In this document: positions 1-6,573 of the stretch, piece after piece
How positions within the stretch are numbered: the first letter of the stretch is position 1
How the letters are laid out: every line of letters starts with the position of its first letter
Assembly (NCBI GenBank): GCA_024640665.1
Contig: JAHEEO010000064.1
Coordinates: 1 to 14,068, forward strand
Length of the DNA stretch: 14,068 bases
From: Rhodospirillales bacterium
GTDB lineage: Bacteria; Pseudomonadota; Gammaproteobacteria; Steroidobacterales; Rariloculaceae
Direction: 5' to 3'
Program-made: the position numbers and the translations under genes
Notes under the pieces: generated by a model
What the model was told of the DNA's origin: nothing
Databases searched by the model: none
What the model saw: only the letters and a program-made list of their open reading frames with translations

Positions 1-144
1 TTCGCGCCCATTGGCAGCCGGCATGACGAAATGCGGCATGATGAGCTGTGCTGAGGAAAGATTGGTTTCGGCGACGAGTTCGCGCAGCGCGCGCGAGCGT
101 CGGAGACGTCTTGGACGGACTCGTTCGGGTGTTGTTATCTTCAT
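1..144 (-). CDS. hemB: Porphobilinogen synthase (delta-aminolevulinate dehydratase), N-terminal part only
   Basis: HemB condenses two 5-aminolevulinate molecules to porphobilinogen in the cytoplasm. Only the first 48 residues are in the window; the gene runs off the left edge. I translated this part directly. It begins MKITTPERVRPRRLRRSRAL and continues through LRELVAETNLSSAQLIMPHF, which matches the usual HemB opening (RPRRLRR, then a short helix, then the 'LI.P.FV' strand that begins the TIM barrel). The catalytic lysines and metal-binding cysteines lie outside the window. The ATG overlaps the hemD stop as ATGA (141-144), so translation is probably coupled to hemD. No clear Shine-Dalgarno sequence precedes it, which supports coupling. 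The identification rests on the N-terminus and on its position as the last gene seen in a hem operon. Confidence 0.88.
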   Translation of the reverse strand, partial: MKITTPERVRPRRLRRSRALRELVAETNLSSAQLIMPHFVMPAANGRE

Positions 145-863
145 GCTTGTTCTTGAAATGCTGAAATTAGACCTTCGAGACTGGCTTGCTGCGCCTGGCG
201 TGCCATCTTTAGCCCGCGTCGTTTCAGTGCGGCTGAAGTTGTCGGGCCGATAGATATGAGTGGCACTTTACAGTCGACGTTTACCTGGTTAACAAAGCCC
301 TCGACTGCACTCGGACTTGCAAGGAATACACCGTGCCCGCCAAGCTTAGATAATGCGTGTTTCGGTGTGCGCGTAGTTTTCGGCACTGTGCGATACGTGT
401 CAATTCGCTGCACACTGTAGCCGGCTTCCTGCAGCGCTGTCTGTAACGCAGGGCTCGCGTTCGCAGCGATAGCAAGCACAATAAGGCCCGTTTTTTCGGG
501 GTGTAACGCCGTGCGGAGCTGTTGGCCCAAGTCTGCAGCGGTTGTCCCGGTGCTGATGAAATCAACTCGGCCGAACTGTGCAATCGCCCGATCGCCGGTC
601 GCGTTGCCGACAACTGCGAGCTGTGTGGATTCAGGCAGCTCGGTGCCGTACAGATCTGCGACGGTGTCCACGCCGCGCGGCGAAGTGAACACCAGCCAAT
701 CTGCTTTGGTAATTGCAGCGTGAAGATCCGCGCGCGTAGTTTGATCTTCGATGCGCTCGGTGTGGATGCATGGCAGTGAAATGGAACCAATTCCGCGTTC
801 CTTCAGCTGCGCTGCCCACGCCGCACAATCCTCAGCACTCCTTGTAAGAATCACCGTCTGCAT
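141..863 (-). CDS. hemD: Uroporphyrinogen-III synthase
   Basis: This 240-residue cytoplasmic protein should cyclise hydroxymethylbilane to uroporphyrinogen III with inversion of ring D. The length is normal for HemD. Sequence conservation in this family is low, but the two-lobed pattern is visible: 'VILTRSAEDCAAW' at the N-terminus, 'WLVFTSPRGVDTV' near residues 56-68, 'GTTAADLG' in the second lobe, then 'GVFLASPSAVEGF' and 'ISIGPTTSAALKRRG' near the C-terminus. These correspond to the family's FTS..aV, SPSAV..F and IG..T..al..G signatures. The start overlaps the hemC stop by one base (TGATG, 861-865) and the stop overlaps the hemB start (ATGA), so it sits mid-operon. Position between hemC and hemB makes the call firm despite the divergence. 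Confidence 0.92.
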   Translation of the reverse strand: MQTVILTRSAEDCAAWAAQLKERGIGSISLPCIHTERIEDQTTRADLHAAITKADWLVFTSPRGVDTVADLYGTELPESTQLAVVGNATGDRAIAQFGRVDFISTGTTAADLGQQLRTALHPEKTGLIVLAIAANASPALQTALQEAGYSVQRIDTYRTVPKTTRTPKHALSKLGGHGVFLASPSAVEGFVNQVNVDCKVPLISIGPTTSAALKRRGLKMARQAQQASLEGLISAFQEQA

Positions 864-1795
864 CAGGGCTCGCTGAATTTGCGTTCGAGTTCGTGCCAGG
901 CTTCGGCGCCAAGATTTTCGGTATCGGTCTCGAAATGTCGCACAGAATGGACCTGATCATGGCGTTCAAGCATGCAGGTCAACTGAAACTGGCGGCCTAA
1001 CTTTATGCAATGCGCGCCAAATGCGACTTCGCAACCGGCATCAGCTTCGCGTAACGCTTCTCGCTCCGCCTCAACCGCCATTCGGCTTGGCGCGTCGTCA
1101 ATTTTTTCCAACAGTTCGATAACGCGGATGTCGCTTTCTCTGCATTGCACAGCCAGTGCCCCTTGCGCTGGCGCTGGAACAAATCGCTCTGGATCCAAGG
1201 GAAAAGCGGTGATATCGATCAGCAATGAATCCAGCAGATCCTCGACTTCGCGCAGTCGTTCGAGGCCCGCTGCGGCCAAGATAATGGCATCGTATTTGCC
1301 ATCTCTCAAATGCGCCAATCGCGTGGGTACGTTGCCGCGCAGCGGTTCTACATGCAGGTCGTGCCGAAAGTGCCTTAGCCAGGCCTGTCGCCGCGCCGAT
1401 GACGTGCCGACGCGGGCGCGCTTGTCAACGGGAATAAAGTCGTCGGATGTATCGAGTGCTGAATTACGAATCAGAATAGTGTCTTTGGCGTCGTGGCGCA
1501 CAGGCACGGCCCCAATGATCAGCTGCTCCGGTGATTGTGTAGGCAGGTCTTTGAACGAGTGGACGGCCAGGTCGATCGTGCCATCCAGCAGCGCCTGCTC
1601 GATTTCGCGCACAAACACACCCTGCGGGCCGATAGCGGCAAAACTCGGCGCATCAGATTGATCGCCGGCCGTCTTGATTACCTGCAACTCGACTTCGGCG
1701 CCGTGTTGCTTGAGCGCATTGGCGATTGTCGTCGACTGGGTCATGGCCAGATCGGAACCGCGTGTGCCGAGTTTGAGTGTCTTATTGCTGGTCAC
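863..1795 (-). CDS. hemC: Hydroxymethylbilane synthase (porphobilinogen deaminase)
   Basis: This 310-residue enzyme polymerises four porphobilinogens into hydroxymethylbilane on a covalently bound dipyrromethane cofactor. Visible motifs in order are LGTRGSDLAMTQS near residues 9-21, VHSFKDLPTQ at 78-87 (catalytic Asp about 83), RVGTSSARRQAWL at 128-140, VEPLRGNVPTRL at 149-160 and APAQGALAVQCR at 208-219. The cofactor-attaching cysteine lies in DAGCEVAFGAHC, at about residue 255. All key residues are present and the length is typical. The start is GTG at 1795, overlapping the hemA stop as GTGA (1792-1795). A GGAG sequence 7 bases upstream, inside hemA, supports this start. The gene is in one operon with hemA, hemD and hemB. 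Confidence 0.97.
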   Translation of the reverse strand: MTSNKTLKLGTRGSDLAMTQSTTIANALKQHGAEVELQVIKTAGDQSDAPSFAAIGPQGVFVREIEQALLDGTIDLAVHSFKDLPTQSPEQLIIGAVPVRHDAKDTILIRNSALDTSDDFIPVDKRARVGTSSARRQAWLRHFRHDLHVEPLRGNVPTRLAHLRDGKYDAIILAAAGLERLREVEDLLDSLLIDITAFPLDPERFVPAPAQGALAVQCRESDIRVIELLEKIDDAPSRMAVEAEREALREADAGCEVAFGAHCIKLGRQFQLTCMLERHDQVHSVRHFETDTENLGAEAWHELERKFSEP

Positions 1796-3117
1796 TGTGT
1801 TGCTCCGTTGTTGTCGCGGACTTTGAGCGCGGCGCGTAGCTCATCGGCAAACTCTGGCTCCAAGCCGTTTATAAAAGCATCTACCGAACCATCGGGTCCG
1901 CCATGGACGAGGCCGCGAATACCCAGACAAGGAATGTGCGCAAAGCGCCGGGCAAGCACATCGCACCAAACCTCGATGGCGGCTCGCTCGTCTTCACCAA
2001 GGCCTTTGAGTTCTTTCTTCAATAACCGCTGCACACCTTCTCTGGCTGTTCGCTGATAACGCTGCTGCAGGGTGCCCAGTAACGGGCCGTAATACCGCTC
2101 GGCAAAGCGGTCGTGCAACTTGCCAAGCGCTTCATCTACGTGTTCGCGTGCTTGGGCCGATTCTATGAGTCGTGCGGCGCGGTTAGCTTCTGCGACTTGG
2201 TTGATGTCGTCCATGTCAATGCGAAGTATGTGCTCCTCGGCGCACCCTTGTGGATCGATATCCGCGGGGATAGCCATATCGATGGCCAGCAAATCGTCAC
2301 GAGTGCTGTTTGCCTTTAAGCGAGCAAGACAGTCGCGATCGAGGACGACGTGATCGGCGCCAGTCGCCGAAAGCACGCCGCAAACGCTCGGCGGCGACTC
2401 TTGAAACGCTGCAAGCGACATATGCCGCGCATGAAAAGTGTTTGCAAGCGCTTCCGCACGCGCAGGCGTTCGATTGACAAACAGCATCGGTATGCCCGCA
2501 TCGGCGAGAGAGCGTGCTGCGCGCTCAATCATTGGCGATACACCGATGAGTGCGATCGTTTCCGCTGGCGTGCCGGTGTGTTTAATCAATTGCTGAGCAG
2601 CGATTTCAGCCAATGACACGCGGCCATGGGCAAGGCGCGTTTCGCCGCGCACGCGTGCCGCAATCCGCTGCGCTTCTTCAAATACGATCTCAAGCGCTTG
2701 TCCCGACAAATTCATATCGTGCGCGCGGTCGCGGCAGCGTCGAACCTGGCCGCTGATTTCGGTTTCGCCGACGCAAGCAGAATCGAGCCCTGCGGCAACG
2801 AGAAATAAGTGCTCGGCCGCACCTTCACCCTGCCAGGCTTTCAGGCGCCGCTCCGCTTCTCCCGCCAGCGGCGCGCGGCCCCGAAGCAGCACGAACGCTT
2901 CGTTGCGCAGGTCCTGTGAAGGCGTTGCTGCAGTTCTCGAAAAGACGAGTTCGACGCGATTGCAGGTTGCGAGGTAGCCCAACTCGGACAAGTGCATGGT
3001 TTCGGCGAACTCACGCAGTCGCTCGTCCATGCTGGCTTCATCTAGTGTGAAGTCAGCGATGGATTGGGCACCGCCTTGGCGCCAAGAAACGCCAATAAGT
3101 CCGAGTTGATCCAGCAA
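1792..3117 (-). CDS. hemA: Glutamyl-tRNA reductase, divergent form
   Basis: The protein (441 aa) should reduce glutamyl-tRNA(Glu) to glutamate-1-semialdehyde with NADPH, the committed step of C5-pathway heme synthesis. The active-site cysteine is about residue 52 in ATCNRVEL. AAGLDSACVGETEISGQVR (residues about 107-125) matches the family block 'GLDS..GE..I.GQV'. A Rossmann region follows (ETIALIGVSPMIERAARSL), and the C-terminal helical dimerisation region begins around 'RIDMDDINQVAEANRAAR'. Two deviations stand out. The N-terminal strand ends GVSW, where relatives have G.(S/N)H followed by KTAPV..RE. The nucleotide loop is GVSPM rather than GAGEM. The start is TTG at 3117: an in-frame TAA lies immediately upstream (3118-3120) and no strong ribosome site is seen, so initiation may be weak. 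It is the first gene of the hem operon. Confidence 0.9.
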   Translation of the reverse strand: MLDQLGLIGVSWRQGGAQSIADFTLDEASMDERLREFAETMHLSELGYLATCNRVELVFSRTAATPSQDLRNEAFVLLRGRAPLAGEAERRLKAWQGEGAAEHLFLVAAGLDSACVGETEISGQVRRCRDRAHDMNLSGQALEIVFEEAQRIAARVRGETRLAHGRVSLAEIAAQQLIKHTGTPAETIALIGVSPMIERAARSLADAGIPMLFVNRTPARAEALANTFHARHMSLAAFQESPPSVCGVLSATGADHVVLDRDCLARLKANSTRDDLLAIDMAIPADIDPQGCAEEHILRIDMDDINQVAEANRAARLIESAQAREHVDEALGKLHDRFAERYYGPLLGTLQQRYQRTAREGVQRLLKKELKGLGEDERAAIEVWCDVLARRFAHIPCLGIRGLVHGGPDGSVDAFINGLEPEFADELRAALKVRDNNGATQ

Positions 3118-3158
3118 TTAACCAGGCCGTTCGAGTGGAGATTGCTTGTAGATATCAA

Positions 3159-3225
3159 ATGCGGCGGCATTCAATGTCACATCTTTGTCACAGCGAGATT
3201 CTGAGTATCTGCAATGCCGCCGTAT
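3159..3225. promoter_or_regulatory. Dyad bracketing a direct repeat upstream of hemA
   Basis: The arms ATGCGGCGGCATT (3159-3171) and AATGCCGCCGTAT (3213-3225) are complementary at 12 of 13 positions and enclose 41 bases. The enclosed stretch carries the TGTCACA direct repeat annotated separately. The dyad lies in the 118-bp gap between the kinase gene and hemA, both on the minus strand. No T-tract follows either arm, so it does not look like an intrinsic terminator. It may be an operator, an RNA fold in the hemA leader, or chance. Function is inference. Confidence 0.45.
3175..3192. promoter_or_regulatory. Tandem TGTCACA repeat, possible response-regulator site before hemA
   Basis: TGTCACA occurs at 3175-3181 and again at 3186-3192, exactly 11 bp (one helical turn) apart. 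OmpR/PhoB-class response regulators bind tandem 7-bp repeats with 4-bp spacers, and the PHO-box half-site is TGTCA-like, so the layout fits that class. The site is 58-75 bp upstream of the hemA TTG. On the minus strand GTGACA could also serve as a -35 hexamer, with a poor TGATAT 17 bases downstream. The repeat is seen directly; the binding protein is inferred. Confidence 0.4.
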
Positions 3226-3235
3226 GTGAAGCAGG

Positions 3236-4285
3236 TCAAGCGAATTCGCGTGCCGTAATTTTCAGCATCTTGTCCCGTTGAGCAAAAATGTCTCTGGCGA
3301 GATTGAGTTGGCTTTGGCAGCGGGCTCGGTTGTGTTCGCTGGCGGAGCCGAACCGTTTGCTGTCCCAACCGAAATAGTTCTCATTAAATGCATCGGTGCA
3401 GAAGCGCGCGGCCAGCTCTATCGCGATTGCATAGGTCGCGGATGCCAGGCTGAGTGCGAGGGTTGGATTTGGCGCACCGGCGTTGCTCGCAAAACCTTCG
3501 CAAGCTGCGCTGCAGAATTCCAACGAAAAGCTTGCGTCCGCGGAATCTTCGTCGGCTGTGTTGCACCAGGATCGCAGTGCATCCGCCAACTCATAGACGA
3601 GCGGCATCATCGTCAACGTGTCGAGATCGATCAAGCAAATGGCAGCTTCATCGTTGAACAGGATATTGGATATCTTTGGGTCGCCATGTACGAGCCTTTC
3701 CGGGCCGGCGGGGAAGTCATGCAGTTTTGCAGCTTCTGCCCAAACAGCATCAGCTAAATGGTCAATAGCCCCAAAGTCGCGGTGCTCAGCATGTGCGGAA
3801 CGGGCAGCATCGAGCGCTGCTAAATGCCGGGATAAGACATGCACATTGGGGCGGCGGTTGTGCAAAGGCCGCGGGTAGGTTGAGACGCCCCTATCAAACT
3901 CGGCCAGCACGCGCCCTGCTTCAAATGCCTGAGCTGCCCGAGTAATGCGCTCAAAGTTGGTGCCGTGAATGAAGTGCATCTTGCGCCAAACATAGCCTTC
4001 GTGCTGCAGGTAGGGCGCACTATCTCGTGTTGGAATCAGCGAAATCGTCTGGATGTTCTGGGCCCGGAGATGCGCCGTGATACCGACGATATCCTCTTGC
4101 ACAGCCGCATCGAACAGCGGGTTTACGCGCTGCAAAATGCATTCGATACCGCGATCGTCAACGCTGCGCCAGGTTTGGTTGATGTGGCCGGACTCAATTC
4201 GGCTCAGGGTTGAATTTGCCAACTCGAAGGCGTGCAGAACGACGCCTGGCAGTCGCGGTTCGGCTATGTGTTTAGTTCCGTTCAT
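3236..4285 (-). CDS. NahK-like sugar kinase of the aminoglycoside phosphotransferase fold
   Basis: This 349-residue cytoplasmic protein has the APH/choline-kinase fold. Its N-terminal block, SGHINQTW at about 32-39 followed by ILQRVNPLFDA at 50-60, resembles N-acetylhexosamine 1-kinases (family pattern sGHIN.T...LQRIN..vF). The kinase core shows HGDPKISNILF at 200-210 (catalytic Asp about 202) and LIDLDTL at 218-224, the metal-binding DxD. The C-terminal stretch 'ARFCTDAFNENYFG' also fits NahK relatives. A likely reaction is ATP-dependent 1-phosphorylation of a hexosamine or related sugar, but the substrate cannot be read from the sequence. It lies 118 bp upstream of hemA on the same strand and diverges from the exported-protein gene at 4376. 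Only a weak ribosome site precedes the ATG. A different small-molecule kinase of this fold remains possible. Confidence 0.8.
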   Translation of the reverse strand: MNGTKHIAEPRLPGVVLHAFELANSTLSRIESGHINQTWRSVDDRGIECILQRVNPLFDAAVQEDIVGITAHLRAQNIQTISLIPTRDSAPYLQHEGYVWRKMHFIHGTNFERITRAAQAFEAGRVLAEFDRGVSTYPRPLHNRRPNVHVLSRHLAALDAARSAHAEHRDFGAIDHLADAVWAEAAKLHDFPAGPERLVHGDPKISNILFNDEAAICLIDLDTLTMMPLVYELADALRSWCNTADEDSADASFSLEFCSAACEGFASNAGAPNPTLALSLASATYAIAIELAARFCTDAFNENYFGWDSKRFGSASEHNRARCQSQLNLARDIFAQRDKMLKITAREFA

Positions 4286-4332
4286 ATTGCCATCATAGCG
4301 ACAGACAATTCGCGCAGCACGTTGTAATGGGC

Positions 4333-4338
4333 TATAAC
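4333..4338 (+). promoter_or_regulatory. Candidate -10 element (TATAAC) for the exported protein gene
   Basis: TATAAC lies 37 bases upstream of the chosen ATG at 4376, in the gap between divergent genes. It matches the sigma-70 -10 consensus at 5 of 6 positions. No convincing -35 hexamer is seen at 16-18 bp, so this is a weak call from sequence alone. Confidence 0.3.
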
Positions 4339-4363
4339 TGACGAATCGATGCTATTGCAGAAA

Positions 4364-4368
4364 AGGAG
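4364..4368 (+). promoter_or_regulatory. Ribosome binding site AGGAG fixing the start at 4376
   Basis: AGGAG ends 7 bases before the ATG at 4376. It lies downstream of the earlier in-frame ATG at 4349, so that start would have no ribosome site and would add nine charged residues before the signal peptide. Confidence 0.7.
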
Positions 4369-4375
4369 AGCTCCA

Positions 4376-4906
4376 ATGCAGATTCGAGCGCTCGCAGTCA
4401 TGTTGCTAGCACTTGCGTTGAGCGGAATCGCGCTTGACGCGCTTGCTCAAAACGGCGATCAGGCCGAAGAAGAAATTGCTCGCGAGCCGGAGCGCTGTTT
4501 GCGGGTCAACCGCATTAGGCGCACAGAGATCATTGACGACCAGACCATTGTCTTTTATCAGAGGGGCGGTGGTGTGTTTGTCAACTCGCTGCCGAGAGAG
4601 TGTCCCCAACTAAAGCGAAGCGATCGTTTCATGTATGAAGTTCGCACTAGTGAACTTTGTGAAGTTGATGTCATAACTGTGCTGAATCGTTTCGGCGGTA
4701 GTTTCAGCCGTGGCTTTACTTGCCGACTCGGCATGTTTCATCCTTCCAGCGCAGATGCGGTGGCGCTGTTGGAGGAGGCGGCAGAATCCGGCGGGGCAAC
4801 ATCAGGCGTTACGGCAACCCCTGTGGAGCTGCCCGAAGCCGCCGATGCAGACTCGGACGAAGCCGCATCGGATGGCGCGCCCGGCAGCGAGTCCGCTGAC
4901 GAATAA
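4376..4906 (+). CDS. Exported small cysteine-containing protein, DUF6491-like
   Basis: With the start at 4376 the product is 176 residues. Residues 1-24 form a clear Sec signal peptide (basic MQIR, then a Leu/Ala-rich core, cleavage after DALA), so the protein should be periplasmic. The mature part has four cysteines at about 41, 76, 95 and 116. The pattern C-x-RVNRIRRTEIIDD-x-TIVF, then 'NSLPREC', 'SELCEVDVI' and 'CRLGMF', resembles the DUF6491 family of proteobacterial exported proteins. The even cysteine count suggests two disulfides. From about residue 132 the sequence becomes an acidic Ala/Glu/Asp/Ser-rich tail without predicted structure. No enzymatic motif is visible and no function can be assigned. 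The gene converges on the DUF945 gene with only 18 bp between stop codons. The family name is from memory of the motif pattern. Confidence 0.75.
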   Translation: MQIRALAVMLLALALSGIALDALAQNGDQAEEEIAREPERCLRVNRIRRTEIIDDQTIVFYQRGGGVFVNSLPRECPQLKRSDRFMYEVRTSELCEVDVITVLNRFGGSFSRGFTCRLGMFHPSSADAVALLEEAAESGGATSGVTATPVELPEAADADSDEAASDGAPGSESADE

Positions 4907-4924
4907 TGGTGCGCTGGCGGCCTG

Positions 4925-6361
4925 CTAAAACATCATGCCCAACGGCAGAGCGGTGCCGTTGACGACGATTTGACCATTGGCGTATTCGACGGTAGTCGTA
5001 TAGTTATCGCCATCTGCAATGAGATAGCCCTGGCCCAGGAACGCGGCAAGCATTAATTGCGACTGGGCCCGCGCCATCGAATCCGTATCTTGGCCCTGGG
5101 GCGTTCCCGGACCGCTCAGCGCCGCGCCCATTTGCGCCGACACCACCTGGGCGGCCAGCCTCTCGATGAGCAGCTTTGACGCGGTGATATTCGCGCTCGC
5201 CTCGACTAAACCAAGCAGCGCCAGCGGATTCGAAAGATTCAGCTGTCCTTGCACGGCATCGCCGAGTACGCGAATTTCTATATCACCTGCAAACGATTCG
5301 CCGTCGAGTTCAAACTGAATGGGCCTGACGGAGACAGTCGGGCTGTAGCCTAAGATTTCTGCGCCGAGTTGTTGAACCGATTGCATGGCAGCGAGTGGAT
5401 TGGTCGGGTCGGCAGTGAGCATGGTTTCGTAGTACGCGCTGACACCGGCAACGGACAGGTTGGTAGCATTGAGCCCGACGACCGCATTATTGAGTTGAAA
5501 ATCTCCGATCGGACTATTCACACTCGCAGCGCTGTAACTGACGGTTCCATTTAGCAAGCTCCCGGAGTCGTCTAGACTGGCTTGTGTAGCCAGTCGCAGT
5601 CCTTGCGCGACGATAACCGGTTCGGTGCCGGTCATCGTATCCGCGACCACGGCATTGTCGATGGTCGCCTCTGCAGTGCCAGTCCAAATGTACGTATCGA
5701 TCTTAGTCGTGTCGCTGACAAAATTGATGCGCTCAATCGTCGCCGACCCGGCATCGACATCGAATACCAGCTCGTCGATATTGCCTCGAGTCTTCAGATT
5801 ACGATTATTAACCGAGCCGGCGACAGTTGCGCCGGAGAACAGCAACTGGCCGGTTTCGTCGGCATAGTCGACAGGCGGAACGTCTGCATCGAAATTGAAT
5901 ACGCCGGTAAATCCAACTTTCCCTCTCAGTTCCAGCAAGTAGGGGATGTTGAATGTCTGTTGGAATTCACGGACGACTTCTGAGTCGTCGTTCAACGTGG
6001 CAACAAATTTTGAAAGTCCTAAAAACAGGCCTTCATTGAGGTTGATGGGCCCGTGCTTGATATCCAGGTCAAAAGTGACGTTCGCGGCAGACAATAATGC
6101 CGCCCCAGGATTGTCGGTGTTGTCATCGGCGGCTGCCATCAACGAGCGGGCATATTGCTCGCCGAGACCGACAGCGATGCTGGCGGTGCTCGAAAACCAG
6201 CCTCGATCGTATGTCTCGACAACCAATGAGGTCGCTGCATTCTCGTCCATCGAGTCTATATGGGTGCGAATCTGAGATTCGGTTATTGAGCCAAGGACAG
6301 GTGGAAGCCCAAGGCCGGCAATAACCAGGATCACGAACACAGCGATAACAAGCTTTTTCAT
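4925..6361 (-). CDS. DUF945/YdgA-family protein, inner-membrane anchored or periplasmic
   Basis: The 478-residue product starts MKKLVIAVFVILVIAGLGLP, an uncleaved anchor or signal peptide. This is followed by the typical YdgA opening: 'GSITESQIRTHIDSM' and then 'ETYDRGWFSSTASIAVGL' near residues 49-66. The W-F-S-S motif and the long series of amphipathic beta strands that follow are characteristic of DUF945, a mainly gammaproteobacterial family of unknown biochemical role. Length is close to E. coli YdgA (about 500 residues). No catalytic motif is visible. GGAG lies 8 bases upstream of the ATG. The gene diverges from the DUF5916 gene across about 210 bp. Function is not assignable. Confidence 0.85.
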   Translation of the reverse strand: MKKLVIAVFVILVIAGLGLPPVLGSITESQIRTHIDSMDENAATSLVVETYDRGWFSSTASIAVGLGEQYARSLMAAADDNTDNPGAALLSAANVTFDLDIKHGPINLNEGLFLGLSKFVATLNDDSEVVREFQQTFNIPYLLELRGKVGFTGVFNFDADVPPVDYADETGQLLFSGATVAGSVNNRNLKTRGNIDELVFDVDAGSATIERINFVSDTTKIDTYIWTGTAEATIDNAVVADTMTGTEPVIVAQGLRLATQASLDDSGSLLNGTVSYSAASVNSPIGDFQLNNAVVGLNATNLSVAGVSAYYETMLTADPTNPLAAMQSVQQLGAEILGYSPTVSVRPIQFELDGESFAGDIEIRVLGDAVQGQLNLSNPLALLGLVEASANITASKLLIERLAAQVVSAQMGAALSGPGTPQGQDTDSMARAQSQLMLAAFLGQGYLIADGDNYTTTVEYANGQIVVNGTALPLGMMF

Positions 6362-6573
6362 TTCTTGGGCTCCGAGATGGACCAGGCAGTGGCGGCCGCT
6401 GAAGTTAGCAATGGTACCTTTGCCCCTGCAAAAATACTGGAGAAACTGGCAGCGGGTCGCTGTTGCTGCGGACCGCGTCTCAAAATTAGACTCAGCTTTA
6501 GCAATGTTCGCTATGACGCATAACGTTCCGCTAGAATGCGCGCCAGTTGAGTCGTAAGGACACGGGAGTGCGA

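Noticed and set aside
1005..1661. Long plus-strand open frame opposite hemC
   Set aside because: Its translation is Ser/Arg/Ala-rich with no family resemblance, and hemC on the other strand is certain.
3170..3195. CRP or FNR box before hemA
   Set aside because: The TGTGA half-sites are in direct, not inverted, orientation and at 11-bp spacing, so they do not form the required palindrome.
6362..6573. Sigma-70 promoters for the divergent DUF945 and DUF5916 genes
   Set aside because: A TAGAAT at 6532-6537 resembles a -10 element, but I found no acceptable -35 for it and no good pair for the other strand, so I did not annotate either.
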